Shown here piece after piece: positions 35,493 to 44,505 of a stretch of DNA of 64,000 bases. A program made the position numbers and the translations under genes. How positions within the stretch are numbered: the stretch's first letter is position 1; every line of letters begins with the position of its first letter. Under the pieces are notes generated by a model that was not told the DNA's origin, made no database searches, and saw nothing but the letters and a program-made list of their open reading frames with translations. Source of the DNA: Xanthobacteraceae bacterium (GTDB taxonomy: Bacteria; Pseudomonadota; Alphaproteobacteria; Rhizobiales; Xanthobacteraceae); assembly GCA_022841625.1 (NCBI GenBank), contig JALHRD010000008.1, positions 103,607 to 167,606 of the forward strand, given 5' to 3'.

Positions 35493-35866
35493 CTGAAATC
35501 GCCTTGCGGGGATCAATGCTGTACAGTCCAGGCGTCTCCGAAAGGCAATATAGCGCCTTCCAAGCTGAGATGCTGAAATGTTGAAAATACTTGCGCGACG
35601 CTGGACTAGGTCGAGACCTCGATGTCCCGCGGTGCGCCGATGATGCGTGCGGGCGCGCGCCGAAGAAATCGATCAACTATGCGCCGATGGAGCGCACCAG
35701 ACGCGCCGACGCGGTCCCGTCCGATATCGGAGCGAACGATCTGGCGGTTGGGATGCGATCTGAGACGTTCTCGACAAGAATTCCCGTGGCATTACCCTCG
35801 CCTTGAGATTTCACCAATAATTGCTTAGCGTTTCAGCCCTTGACCAGCCCAATAAGTAACAACCGT
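35493..35866. other. 374-base divergent promoter region
   Basis: This lies between divergent glycosyltransferase genes. No gene or strong box was recognised. Confidence 0.5.
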
Positions 35867-36913
35867 ATGGCGCATCGCGGACCGCGGGACGACGGGGCAA
35901 CGGTATCCGTCATACTGCCGAACTACAACCACGGACACTTCCTCGAACGCTCGATCGAAGCGCTCTTGTCGCAAGATTGCTGTCCTGACGAAATTCTTTT
36001 GATCGACGACGGCTCGACCGATAATAGCATCAGCGTCATAGAACGAATCGCTCGGGAAGCGGAGATTATTCGCGTCCTGCGAAATCAAAACAATCTAGGC
36101 GTGATTGCAACGCAGCAGCGGGGACTTGCGGAAGCCAAAGGCCGTTACGTGTATTTTGCGGCCGCCGACGACTGGACCATGCCCGGCTTTTTCTCACTCG
36201 CGGTCGAGATGCTGGAACGACACCCGCGGGCCGGATTGTTCTCCGGCGAAGCCGTCCTCGTCGACGGCGAAACTGGGCGTTCGCTCGGCATCCGACCCGT
36301 CGCCGCACCGCGCCTCCGCCCCGGCTTTGTCGAACCGTCACAAATGCACAAGCTTCTGGCGACTGGCGATCACCAAATCGTCACCGGCGCAGCGCTGTTC
36401 CGCCGCGAAGCGATCGCGGCTGCAGGCGGTCTCGACCGCGAGCTCGGATCTTTTGCCGATGGCTTCCTGGCGCGGAAAATCGCGTTGACACGCGGTTTTT
36501 GCTACGCTCCCCGGATCGTGTCGACTTGGCGCATTTTTTCGACCGGACTGTCGAGACAATCCTCCATGAATCTCGACAACGCACGCCGAATGCTCGACGT
36601 AGCCCGGCGCAAGCTCGCCTCCGATCCGGCATTCCCTCGTTGGTACCCAGACCGGTTCAGCAGTCGCTGGCGGTTTGCTACCTCCCGCCTTGTGCTTAAG
36701 GAACCTATTGTCGATTTCGATTTCGTTCGGGCAATGGCGGCTCGTAATGGCCTGGACGATGCAGTGCTGAAGATGATCTGGGCGATGTCGAAGGGGTCTC
36801 TCGGTCGGACGGCTGTTCTCTTCTGGCTGTGGTTACGCTTGCGGCCTTACCGAATTCGCGATCTACTCTCGACCAAAATCATCCGAAAACTATCGTCGTG
36901 GCGTTCGCGGTAG
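35867..36913 (+). CDS. GT2-family glycosyltransferase
   Basis: 348 residues from ATG 35867; a TTG nine codons upstream is also possible. GT-A fold: VSVILPNYNHGHFLERSIEA, LLIDDGSTDNS (nucleotide binding), and YFAAADDWTMPG in place of the DxD metal site. The C-terminal third is basic with hydrophobic stretches that could sit on the membrane. It is a single plus-strand gene converging with the eight-gene operon's last member. Confidence 0.9.
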   Translation: MAHRGPRDDGATVSVILPNYNHGHFLERSIEALLSQDCCPDEILLIDDGSTDNSISVIERIAREAEIIRVLRNQNNLGVIATQQRGLAEAKGRYVYFAAADDWTMPGFFSLAVEMLERHPRAGLFSGEAVLVDGETGRSLGIRPVAAPRLRPGFVEPSQMHKLLATGDHQIVTGAALFRREAIAAAGGLDRELGSFADGFLARKIALTRGFCYAPRIVSTWRIFSTGLSRQSSMNLDNARRMLDVARRKLASDPAFPRWYPDRFSSRWRFATSRLVLKEPIVDFDFVRAMAARNGLDDAVLKMIWAMSKGSLGRTAVLFWLWLRLRPYRIRDLLSTKIIRKLSSWRSR

Positions 36914-36959
36914 TCACAAGTTAGCCTCGTCGCACGATCGACGTGAGCAACCAGCGTAC

Positions 36960-37826
36960 TCAGTCGCGCTGCGCCGCCGCGAGTCCCTTTTCCAATGAAG
37001 TGAATTGGAACTGCGGAAACGCGCGATTCAGCGCGGCGACGTCGAAGGTCCGGTATGTCACAGGATTCTGCCGCGGCGTGCCGACGACGTCTACCTTGGT
37101 CGGAAACAAGGCGGCCACACGCCGCGCAAGGTCGCCGAACGAGCTTGAATGTCCGGTGGCCAGATTGAGTGTTCCTGCACTCCTGTGCAGCGCTACCAGG
37201 CCGATCAACGCGGATACGTCATCAACAAAAATATGGTCTCGCGTCTCTTCTCCTTCTCCGAACAGCGTGATCTTGCCGTCTCGCGCCATTCGCCGAAAAC
37301 GATTGGGGCCATACGAATTGTGCGTGTCACCGGCTCCGTAAACAAGCGTCGGACGCAGAATCGCAACCGGCGCCTTGACCGCCTGCTTGACCATGAGCTC
37401 GCGCGCGATGTGCATCGCAGCGTAGAGGTCGGTCGGCTCGGCGCAGCTTTCTTCGTTCACAAGGCCGGATCGAAAAGGATAGACCGCGTCCGAGCTAATA
37501 TACACCACATGGCCGACGGGTTGGCGCTCGATCGCCGCACAGACCGCCGCCGCCATCCGCAGATTGGCGAGAAAGGGCGGGATCCCGCGCCCCTTGTCGG
37601 GCGTGAGCGCCGACAGGAACACGATGGTGTCGTCTGCTTGCAATTCGGCGGCAAGCCGTTCGGCGGCGTCCTCGGCGGCAAGATCGACCTTGTCGCGACC
37701 CATGGACGCGACCGGAATTCCCTGCCCCTGAAAATGCGCCACCAGTCGGCGCCCGATGAAGCCGTTCGGCCCCAGTACGACCACGCGGCTTGGCGCTTTC
37801 GGCTCAGCATTCTGATGGGTCAGCAT
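36960..37826 (-). CDS. SDR/NAD-epimerase-like protein with Lys-to-His change
   Basis: 288 residues. Rossmann VVVLGPNGFIGRRLVAHF, YISSDAVYPF and the EETRDHIFVDDVSALI segment place it with extended SDR epimerases and dehydratases. The catalytic YxxxK reads YAAMH (DLYAAMHIAREL), so the lysine is replaced by His; activity may be altered or lost. It is the last gene of the operon from 45039, with a 15-base gap from the dehydrogenase-like gene. It may reduce a keto sugar or act structurally. Family confident, reaction unknown. Confidence 0.82.
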   Translation of the reverse strand: MLTHQNAEPKAPSRVVVLGPNGFIGRRLVAHFQGQGIPVASMGRDKVDLAAEDAAERLAAELQADDTIVFLSALTPDKGRGIPPFLANLRMAAAVCAAIERQPVGHVVYISSDAVYPFRSGLVNEESCAEPTDLYAAMHIARELMVKQAVKAPVAILRPTLVYGAGDTHNSYGPNRFRRMARDGKITLFGEGEETRDHIFVDDVSALIGLVALHRSAGTLNLATGHSSSFGDLARRVAALFPTKVDVVGTPRQNPVTYRTFDVAALNRAFPQFQFTSLEKGLAAAQRD

Positions 37827-37841
37827 CGGCAGCTTCCTCGA

Positions 37842-39125
37842 CTAAGTTGACGGCAATGCCGGCGCGCCCAGCACGTGGTGAGATAAACCCGCCTCGCGGC
37901 ACGCGGCACGGTCCAGGCAGACAAAGGGATCGAGCACAATCTTGCCGCGCAGCGTCGCGGCGATGTCGCGCGGCTTGAGTTCCTTGAACTCCGGCCACGG
38001 CGTCATGATGATCAAGGCGTCGGCATCCCGGCAGGCGTCGAGCGCGTCGGCAGCGCGATGGAGCCGCGGATGCCATTCCGCTTGCGGCGCCACCACCGGA
38101 TCGAACACTGTCATGACATAAGGCGCGAGCGCGGCCAGCAGCGCCAGCGCGGGGGAATTCTTGGTCGAATGGGTGTCTTCCTTGTAGGCAAGCCCGAGCA
38201 GAGCAAGTCGCGGGTCGCGCACATTGCCCAACACCGAAGCGTGCAGTGTGCGCAGCGCCCACTCGCAGCGGTGGCGGCTGTTGGCCTGCCAGGCGCGCAC
38301 GACGCCGACGTCGGTGCCGTGGGAATCCCCGAGCGACACGACGGTGGCAAGATCGCGCTCAAGATTTCCGCCGGCGATCCCGAGGCCTGGACTGAGATAG
38401 GCATAAGGCCCAATTCGCCGATCGAGGCGTAACGCCGGGACAATCTCGGACCAGTCGGCGCCGATGTTTTCACATAATTCCGCGAGCGTGTTGGAAGTCG
38501 AAACCGACGCTACGAGACAACAATTGATCGCAATCTTCGCGAGTTCCGCGCTTTCGTACCGCATCGCCAGAATCGGACAGTTGAAAGCTTTGAGGTAGGT
38601 GTCAATTGGCTTGGGCAGTGGCAGCGAAGGATCCGCACAACCGATTATGAAACGCTCGGGCTTGGTCGCACGTTCGACCGCCCGTCCAAAGATCAGGGTT
38701 TCGACCTGATAGTAGAGCTGTCGGTCCGGTCGTCTACGTGACCGCGTAAAGCCGGGGGTCACCTGACTCAAGATTACGACGACCGCGTCGGCGCGCGCAT
38801 GAGCATGGACCACATCGAGCATGGCGTCGATCGGCGCGAGGTTGCTCGTGCCAGCTGCGTCGGTCGGCACATCCGGCGCGACATAGATGACGTCGCAGCT
38901 TGCGAGCTCATTGGCGTCGGCCGAGAACCGGATGAGCTTGCTGCTTCTGCGGTTAAGATCATCAAGGGCCGGCTCAACGACCGGCAACTGGCCGCACGCC
39001 AGCGCGGCGATGAGATCGCGATCCGGAGAAAAGCCGATGGTCAAGAATCCCTTGCTCGCGGCCGCGATCGCCGAGCAGACGCCGAGATGTGTCATCCCAG
39101 CATAGGCAATCCTGGGTGCCGTCAT
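37842..39125 (-). CDS. Nucleotide-sugar dehydrogenase homologue lacking the catalytic cysteine
   Basis: 427 residues with the three-part UDP-glucose/GDP-mannose dehydrogenase architecture: N-terminal Rossmann (IAYAGMTHLGVCSAIAA), central helix with ESAELAKIAINCCLVAS (Lys197 and Asn201 retained), and C-terminal domain (LALLGLAYKEDTHSTKNSP). The motif normally GFGGSCFPKD reads GIAGGNLERD, so the acyl-enzyme Cys is Asn254. Without it the second oxidation to a uronic acid should not occur; a single two-electron oxidation or another reaction is more likely. ATGA overlap with the Gfo/Idh gene upstream shows operon translation. Confidence 0.85.
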   Translation of the reverse strand: MTAPRIAYAGMTHLGVCSAIAAASKGFLTIGFSPDRDLIAALACGQLPVVEPALDDLNRRSSKLIRFSADANELASCDVIYVAPDVPTDAAGTSNLAPIDAMLDVVHAHARADAVVVILSQVTPGFTRSRRRPDRQLYYQVETLIFGRAVERATKPERFIIGCADPSLPLPKPIDTYLKAFNCPILAMRYESAELAKIAINCCLVASVSTSNTLAELCENIGADWSEIVPALRLDRRIGPYAYLSPGLGIAGGNLERDLATVVSLGDSHGTDVGVVRAWQANSRHRCEWALRTLHASVLGNVRDPRLALLGLAYKEDTHSTKNSPALALLAALAPYVMTVFDPVVAPQAEWHPRLHRAADALDACRDADALIIMTPWPEFKELKPRDIAATLRGKIVLDPFVCLDRAACREAGLSHHVLGAPALPST

Positions 39126-40057
39126 CCGCGTACAGATCCCTTGATGGCTTCAACCGAAAGTCGGGACAGCGTCCGCAGCAACCAGATGTCGTTCCCAAGA
39201 TCGGCCGGCTTGCGTTCTTCGCAAAGCCGCTTGAAATAATCGTACTCGAGCGCCCAGGTCGGATCGTCTTGCGTGAGCGTCACGGGATCCTCGAGCGGGC
39301 GGCCGCTCGGCAGAACCCGCGTGCGGTGCGTGAATGTCGACGGCCCCCATTTGCAAAGCGATTCGATGTGAGCGCTTCCCCGCTCCGCAAGGACATCGCA
39401 GGTGAAATGGTTGCGCCAGGACAGCAACGTCATTTCCAATTCGAGTTTTGGACACGCGGTCTCCGACGCCACGACGACATGATCCGGCGCCCGGTTTTCG
39501 AAACGGCTAACCGAAGTAACCCGAAAGTCGTCGCCGACGTCCCCAAACCAGAACCGAACGGTGTCGAGCAAATGCGATCCGAGATCTGGCAATACGCCCG
39601 CGCCGGAATCGCGCCAAGCGGAGTCGCGCACCAAACGGGCAGTTCCGTTACCGTAGAACATGCGGCAACGATAAATCGATCCGAGCTGGCCTGAAGCCAC
39701 CAAATCACGCATTCGAACGTAGTGAGGTTCGAAGCGGTGATTGTAGGCCGTATAGCAGACGGCGCCGGTTCTGCGCGCATCGACCTCAAGCGCAAGCAGG
39801 TCGGATTCCGAATTTGCAAGCAGCGGCTTTTCCACCAAGACATGCTTTCCGTGCGTCAATAGGTAACCAAGAACTGCCACCTTTGGCTCGTCCGACGTAC
39901 AAACCAGTGCGCCTTCGTAGCGATCAAGCGGGACATCCCGAATGTCGCGAAATTCCGCCTCCGGCGCGACCGGATCGACGATGCCGACCGCTTCGGAGCC
40001 AGCAATGCGCCGGCGCTTCTTCCCCTGAACGCCGTATCCAACGATGAGGACGCGCAT
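39122..40057 (-). CDS. Gfo/Idh/MocA-family oxidoreductase
   Basis: 311 residues from ATG 40057 (MRVLIVGYGVQGKKR). GYGVQG nucleotide site; EKPLLANSES matches the EKP motif, with Lys near residue 91; DLGSHLLDTVRFWFGD carries the conserved His. A nearby tyrosine-rich stretch CYTAYNHRFEPHY is typical. It probably oxidises or reduces a sugar nucleotide in the heptose-linked operon, sitting between the HldE-like gene and the dehydrogenase homologue, which overlaps it by four bases. Confidence 0.87.
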   Translation of the reverse strand: MRVLIVGYGVQGKKRRRIAGSEAVGIVDPVAPEAEFRDIRDVPLDRYEGALVCTSDEPKVAVLGYLLTHGKHVLVEKPLLANSESDLLALEVDARRTGAVCYTAYNHRFEPHYVRMRDLVASGQLGSIYRCRMFYGNGTARLVRDSAWRDSGAGVLPDLGSHLLDTVRFWFGDVGDDFRVTSVSRFENRAPDHVVVASETACPKLELEMTLLSWRNHFTCDVLAERGSAHIESLCKWGPSTFTHRTRVLPSGRPLEDPVTLTQDDPTWALEYDYFKRLCEERKPADLGNDIWLLRTLSRLSVEAIKGSVRG

Positions 40058-40089
40058 GATTGGCCGGAGTTCCTGGGCTGGCGGCGGGA

Positions 40090-41649
40090 TTAGCCGTAGT
40101 TCACGTAGCGCTCGAAGTGATCGAGCTTTTGGAGCACATCTTTGGGATGGACCGGCACATTGCCTTCGTGCTCGCATTCGACCGCGGCCGCGAGCGAGCC
40201 CAGCACCGAGCCGATCACGGCATTCTTGGTTTTGAACAGCGCCAGGGTGGCGTAGGCAAGCAGCGCGTCACCCGAACCGACCGCATCGACGACCCGCTCG
40301 GCAAAGGTGTCGACCGTAAAGAACGCCCGCACGTCCTCGTAATTCTGGGGCACCGCGCGATAGGTCAACAAGCCGCGCTCTCCCAACTTTAGGATCAGCG
40401 TCTTGCATGCCGCCTGACGGTAGAGCTCCAAACCGAGCGGACGCACAACGGAGTCTTGGTCGCCGAGGGCAAAGCGTGCTTCCCGCTCATTCGGTGTGAT
40501 CAGGTCGAAGTTGTTGAATTCGAGAATATTGCCCCACCGGCTCGCGACCTGACTGTCGGCCACGCGGAACACACCTTCTGGGATCGCTTTGGTTAGCGGA
40601 ACAATTGTGTCACGATTGAAAATTCCGTGACGAAAGTCGGCGAAGACAATGATGTCCGTCGGCGTTTCCTGGATCTGCTCTGAAAATGTAGCGACTATTC
40701 TCTCCGAGATCGATCGATTGTCGAGTGTGTCGATTTTCAGGAGATTGTAGCCACCCGCGATGATCGCGTTCTTGTGAGTCGTCGGCCGGGTCCGATCGAT
40801 GACGGGCGTGCAATTGACGCCAGCTTCGGTCAGATTCCCGAGCGCGAATTCGGCCAGCGAGTCGTCGCCCAGAACTGTGGAGAACGTGACCTCGGCGCCG
40901 GCGGACTGGAGATGCTTCGCCACGATACCCGCGCCGCCAACGAAGTCCGACCGGTTTTCGTAACGGACGCTCATAGTCGGCGTCTTAGTCATACCGCCAA
41001 TCAGGACCGTATGAGTGTAGCTATCGATAATCGTATCACCGATAACGTGAACGCGAACTCCACGAAACTTGTCAAGCGAACTCCGCAGATCATCAAACCG
41101 TAGATTTTCCGCCTCAAGCAGCGCGATCAACTTCTCAGTAGCGATAGCGGGCGGTTCGCTCTCGATGATGAACGATGAGGAATAGACTATGTCGCCGGGC
41201 GTGAAGATGATTTCGCCGCCATAAGCCTCGACTGCATTCTTCTCTTCGGCCGTGCGCGGATGCAGTCCTGTCTTGGTGTATTCGTAACCTTTCGCGAAGT
41301 AGTCGGGCTGAATCAACGCAATGTTCTTCATCGGGGTCGGATCGTTGTCGATCACGACGAAATCAACGACCTCCAGCGCCGCAAGATTGAATGCCCGTAA
41401 TTCCTGCGGCACGAATGGGCGGAAATTGGCCTTCATGATGTGAGCATCGGCCGTCAAGCTCGCCACCAGAATGTCGCCCTTGCTCTTGGCGTAAAGCAAA
41501 TGGCGCACATGCCCCGGATGCACGATGTCGAACGTGCCATGACACATAATGACTTTCTTATCGCGAGGCCGTGCTCCGACGGCGGCCGCAATCTCGCTGG
41601 CAGTCTTGACCTTGTGGCTGACGATCTTCCGGCTGGCTTCATCCATCAT
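40090..41649 (-). CDS. HldE-like bifunctional enzyme with reversed domain order
   Basis: 519 residues. Residues 30-165 are a cytidylyltransferase-type domain (CHGTFDIVHPGHVRHLLYAK, the HldE/RfaE2 motif). Residues 190-510 are a PfkB/ribokinase kinase (GGMTKTPTMSVRYENRSDFV, then DAVGSGDALLAYATLAL with the catalytic Asp near 457). E. coli HldE has kinase first and nucleotidyltransferase second; here the order is swapped. It likely phosphorylates heptose-7-phosphate at C1 and later activates heptose-1-phosphate with a nucleotide. Start: MM pair, AGGGGC just upstream, ATGA overlap with the epimerase gene. Confidence 0.9.
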   Translation of the reverse strand: MMDEASRKIVSHKVKTASEIAAAVGARPRDKKVIMCHGTFDIVHPGHVRHLLYAKSKGDILVASLTADAHIMKANFRPFVPQELRAFNLAALEVVDFVVIDNDPTPMKNIALIQPDYFAKGYEYTKTGLHPRTAEEKNAVEAYGGEIIFTPGDIVYSSSFIIESEPPAIATEKLIALLEAENLRFDDLRSSLDKFRGVRVHVIGDTIIDSYTHTVLIGGMTKTPTMSVRYENRSDFVGGAGIVAKHLQSAGAEVTFSTVLGDDSLAEFALGNLTEAGVNCTPVIDRTRPTTHKNAIIAGGYNLLKIDTLDNRSISERIVATFSEQIQETPTDIIVFADFRHGIFNRDTIVPLTKAIPEGVFRVADSQVASRWGNILEFNNFDLITPNEREARFALGDQDSVVRPLGLELYRQAACKTLILKLGERGLLTYRAVPQNYEDVRAFFTVDTFAERVVDAVGSGDALLAYATLALFKTKNAVIGSVLGSLAAAVECEHEGNVPVHPKDVLQKLDHFERYVNYG

Positions 41650-42653
41650 GATTGCCCCTTAGCTGCCAGAGCGTGGAACCAGCCGGCCGTTGCCTGCGCA
41701 ATTGAGGCAGGATCCCAAAGTGGAGCGTCTCGCCAATAGTCAATTTCGGCGACGACGCGGGCGACCCCATCCTCAAAGCTTACCTTTGGCTTCCAGCCAA
41801 GGTCACGCGTAATCTTGGAAATATCCGCAAAGGTGCAATCCGGCTCACCGGGGCGCTTCGGAATATACACCACCGGCCCCCCCAGGAGTTCAACGAGCTT
41901 GTTTACGGGCTGCGGATTGCCGGCCCCGACATTCCAGACCTCACCGGACTTGTCCGTCTCGGCAGCAAGCAGAAAGGCCTCAGCAATGTCGGTCACATAG
42001 AGAAAGTCCCGTGACTGAGTTCCATCACCCACAACAGTAAAGGGCCTGCCGGCGAGCTTTTGCTTGAGGAACACGCCAAAGACCGCGCCATAGGCACCGG
42101 AGGTCCGGGAGCGCGTGCCAAAGGCGTTGAAAATGCGGACGGAATTAACCGGCAGCCGATAAACTTGTTGCCAGTGAAAGACCGCTTGCTCACCTTGGAA
42201 CTTGCTAAGCGCATAAGGATACTGGGGCGCGATCGGATGGTCTTCACGCGTCGGCGTCGCTGCGAGGCCGTAGCACGACGAGGACGCGGCATAGACAAAC
42301 TTCCGAACCCGCGCGCGCCGCGCACATTCGAGGATGTGGACGGTGCCCTGAACATTGGTGGACATGTAATCCGCCGGCTGCTCGATCGACGGCACGATGT
42401 CACCGATGCCGGCAAAATGAAAAACAAAGTCGACGCCGTCGAACAAAGGATTGCCGGGCTTGTAATCGAGGATATCCGATGGCGCAAAACTGAAATCGGG
42501 GTTGCCGAGATGCTGCGCCAGGTTCTGCTCGCGTCCGCCGACCAGATTATCAATGACCCGCACGCGATAACCGCGACGCAATAACAGATCGACCATGTGG
42601 CTGCCGATAAAGCCAGCGCCACCCGTAACGATAGCGATCGGCTGCGAAGTCAT
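41646..42653 (-). CDS. NAD-dependent sugar epimerase/dehydratase
   Basis: 335 residues. TGGAGFIGSHMVDLL, SSSCYG, YALSK (YxxxK) and VGDGTQSRDFLYVTDIAEAF are all intact. The layout resembles UDP-GlcNAc/UDP-glucose 4-epimerases (WbpP/GalE-like), but extended SDRs acting on heptose nucleotides look the same at this level. It is translated together with both neighbours: ATGA overlap with the upstream epimerase (42650) and with the HldE-like gene (41649). It may act on the NDP-heptose made by this operon. Confidence 0.88.
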   Translation of the reverse strand: MTSQPIAIVTGGAGFIGSHMVDLLLRRGYRVRVIDNLVGGREQNLAQHLGNPDFSFAPSDILDYKPGNPLFDGVDFVFHFAGIGDIVPSIEQPADYMSTNVQGTVHILECARRARVRKFVYAASSSCYGLAATPTREDHPIAPQYPYALSKFQGEQAVFHWQQVYRLPVNSVRIFNAFGTRSRTSGAYGAVFGVFLKQKLAGRPFTVVGDGTQSRDFLYVTDIAEAFLLAAETDKSGEVWNVGAGNPQPVNKLVELLGGPVVYIPKRPGEPDCTFADISKITRDLGWKPKVSFEDGVARVVAEIDYWRDAPLWDPASIAQATAGWFHALAAKGQS

Positions 42654-43678
42654 GTCGCCCCGAGTTTCTTCATCGTGCGCACATTATAGTACCAGTCGTC
42701 CTCGAAGCTGTTCGGCAATAGGTGATTGCGGAACGCCCGCGCCAAATCGCGCACCGCGTCGTCGATCGTCCGTTTTGGCCGGAAGCCAAGGACTCGGTGG
42801 ATTTTGTCCGAATTGACATGATAGGAACGGTTGTCGTCCGAAGGGGTGGTGACGATTTTGATCGGTGCTCCACCCGCAAATTCCTCTTCGACAACCCGCT
42901 TGACCATCAGCGCGATATTAGCGATCGAATGGTTCTGGAAACCAATATTGAAGGTCTCGCGGTGGATCTTGTCGTGCGGCGCCGTCAGCATCAATTCATA
43001 GGCGTCGACCATATCTTCGACGTGGAGATTGGGCCGCATCTGGCTGCCGCCGAATACGGTGATTGTCCCCTTGTTCACCGCATGATTGGTGAGAATGTTC
43101 ACCGAAAGATCTAGCCGCGTGCGCGGGCTGTGGCCGCAGACCGTAGCTGGCCTGATCACGACACTGGTGAAATCGTCCGAGTTATATTTCCACAGCAGCG
43201 GTTCACACATCCCCTTATACCGATTGTAGAGAGTGAGCGGCACAAGCGGATGATCTTCCGTGACATTGGGCGAATCGCTGACGCCATATACCGAGCTTGA
43301 AGAACAATAAACGAACCGCTGCACGCCCGCATTCTTGGCGGCGAGCACCATCGGTTCGAAGCAATCGTAATTGATCGTCTTCGAAAGATTTTCGTTCAGC
43401 TCGAAGCTTGCGTCATTCGAAATGCAGGCGAGATGCAGAATGGCGTCGTGCCCCTGGAACGCCGCCGCCAGTTTGGCCGTGTCGCGGATGTCGCCGCGGA
43501 TCACGTTTAAGTTCGGATGGTTTGGGAGCCGGCAGCCAAAATACAGCGCGTCATACACCGTGACTTTGTAGCCACGCGACAACAATCGCGGCGTCAGCAC
43601 ATGCCCGACATAACCGGCGCCGCCGGTGACAAAAACTCTCTCAAACAAAGGAAATCCCCTCTCAATCCTGATAGACAC
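42650..43678 (-). CDS. NAD-dependent sugar epimerase/dehydratase
   Basis: 342 residues. VTGGAGYVGHVLTPRLL, HLACISNDASFELN and CSSSSVYG, then YNRYK as YxxxK. NRPATV-like RPATVCGHSPRTRLDLSVN and LHVEDMVDAYEL are typical of a clade found in LPS and capsule clusters. In-frame TTG at 43648 follows AGGGG by eight bases and could be the real start instead of ATG 43678. It lies 69 bases after the transaldolase gene and overlaps the next epimerase by four bases. The reaction is unassigned. Confidence 0.88.
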   Translation of the reverse strand: MSIRIERGFPLFERVFVTGGAGYVGHVLTPRLLSRGYKVTVYDALYFGCRLPNHPNLNVIRGDIRDTAKLAAAFQGHDAILHLACISNDASFELNENLSKTINYDCFEPMVLAAKNAGVQRFVYCSSSSVYGVSDSPNVTEDHPLVPLTLYNRYKGMCEPLLWKYNSDDFTSVVIRPATVCGHSPRTRLDLSVNILTNHAVNKGTITVFGGSQMRPNLHVEDMVDAYELMLTAPHDKIHRETFNIGFQNHSIANIALMVKRVVEEEFAGGAPIKIVTTPSDDNRSYHVNSDKIHRVLGFRPKRTIDDAVRDLARAFRNHLLPNSFEDDWYYNVRTMKKLGAT

Positions 43679-43747
43679 AATCTCTTATCGTTAAGATCAA
43701 GAGCGTTCAATACCAAGCGCATCTGCTGCATGCACGCGTGAACGGCA

Positions 43748-44488
43748 TTATTTTGCCAGTGCCGGGGCACCAATGCGGAAGCCCGCCGCGCTGGCATCGT
43801 TGTAGAACATCTTCACGGTTTCCAGCGAGTAGGCATCCTGGTCCTTGCCGATCAACGACAGCTTCTTAATGATGTCGCCGGTCACCGTGATGATGCCGCA
43901 GCCGACTTCATCCGCCTGGATGACGTTGAGGAGCTCCCTCGGGCTGGCCCAAAGAACCTCGGCCTTGGGCCGGGAGGACTTCACGATGCGCACTGCCTCC
44001 GCCATCAACGGCACTGGGTCGATGCCGGAGTCGGCGATGCGGCCAGCGAAAATCGAAACGATTGCCGGCACGTTCGGGCTCAGCGCGTCCGTGATCCGGC
44101 GCACCTGATCGAGCGTGAAGACGGCGGTGACATTGAGTTGGACGCCGCGCTTGGCAAGACGCTCAATCAACGGGCCGGTGAAAACACTTTTGGTATTTGT
44201 CACCGGAATCTTGATGTTGACGTTGCTCCCCCAGGACGCGATCTCCAGCGCCTGACGCTCCATTTCATCGAACTCGTCGGCAAACACTTCAAACGACACC
44301 GGGCGGTCCGGAATCGCGGCAAGCACCTTCCTCGCAAAGTCTGCATAATCGGTAATACCCGCAGCCTTCATCAGAGTCGGGTTGGTAGTGAAACCCTTGA
44401 CGATGGGATTCGCGTAGAGCGCCTTCATACTCTGCAAGTCCGCGCCATCGGCGAAAATTTTGATTTTCAGTGAATTGAGGGACGCCAT
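43748..44488 (-). CDS. Transaldolase-family protein
   Basis: 246 residues from ATG 44488 (MASLNSLKIKIFADGADLQS). FTTNPTLMKAAG and SNVNIKIPVTNTK carry the Schiff-base Lys of class I transaldolases; SIFAGRIADSGIDP and VLWASPRELLNVIQADE complete the barrel. Transaldolases interconvert sedoheptulose-7-P, fructose-6-P, erythrose-4-P and glyceraldehyde-3-P. Sedoheptulose-7-P is the starting point of nucleotide-heptose synthesis. The gene sits directly between gmhB and heptose-type sugar genes, so it may feed or balance that precursor; this is inference. Confidence 0.9.
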   Translation of the reverse strand: MASLNSLKIKIFADGADLQSMKALYANPIVKGFTTNPTLMKAAGITDYADFARKVLAAIPDRPVSFEVFADEFDEMERQALEIASWGSNVNIKIPVTNTKSVFTGPLIERLAKRGVQLNVTAVFTLDQVRRITDALSPNVPAIVSIFAGRIADSGIDPVPLMAEAVRIVKSSRPKAEVLWASPRELLNVIQADEVGCGIITVTGDIIKKLSLIGKDQDAYSLETVKMFYNDASAAGFRIGAPALAK

Positions 44489-44505
44489 CGTGAACCTCGC
44501 TGTGC

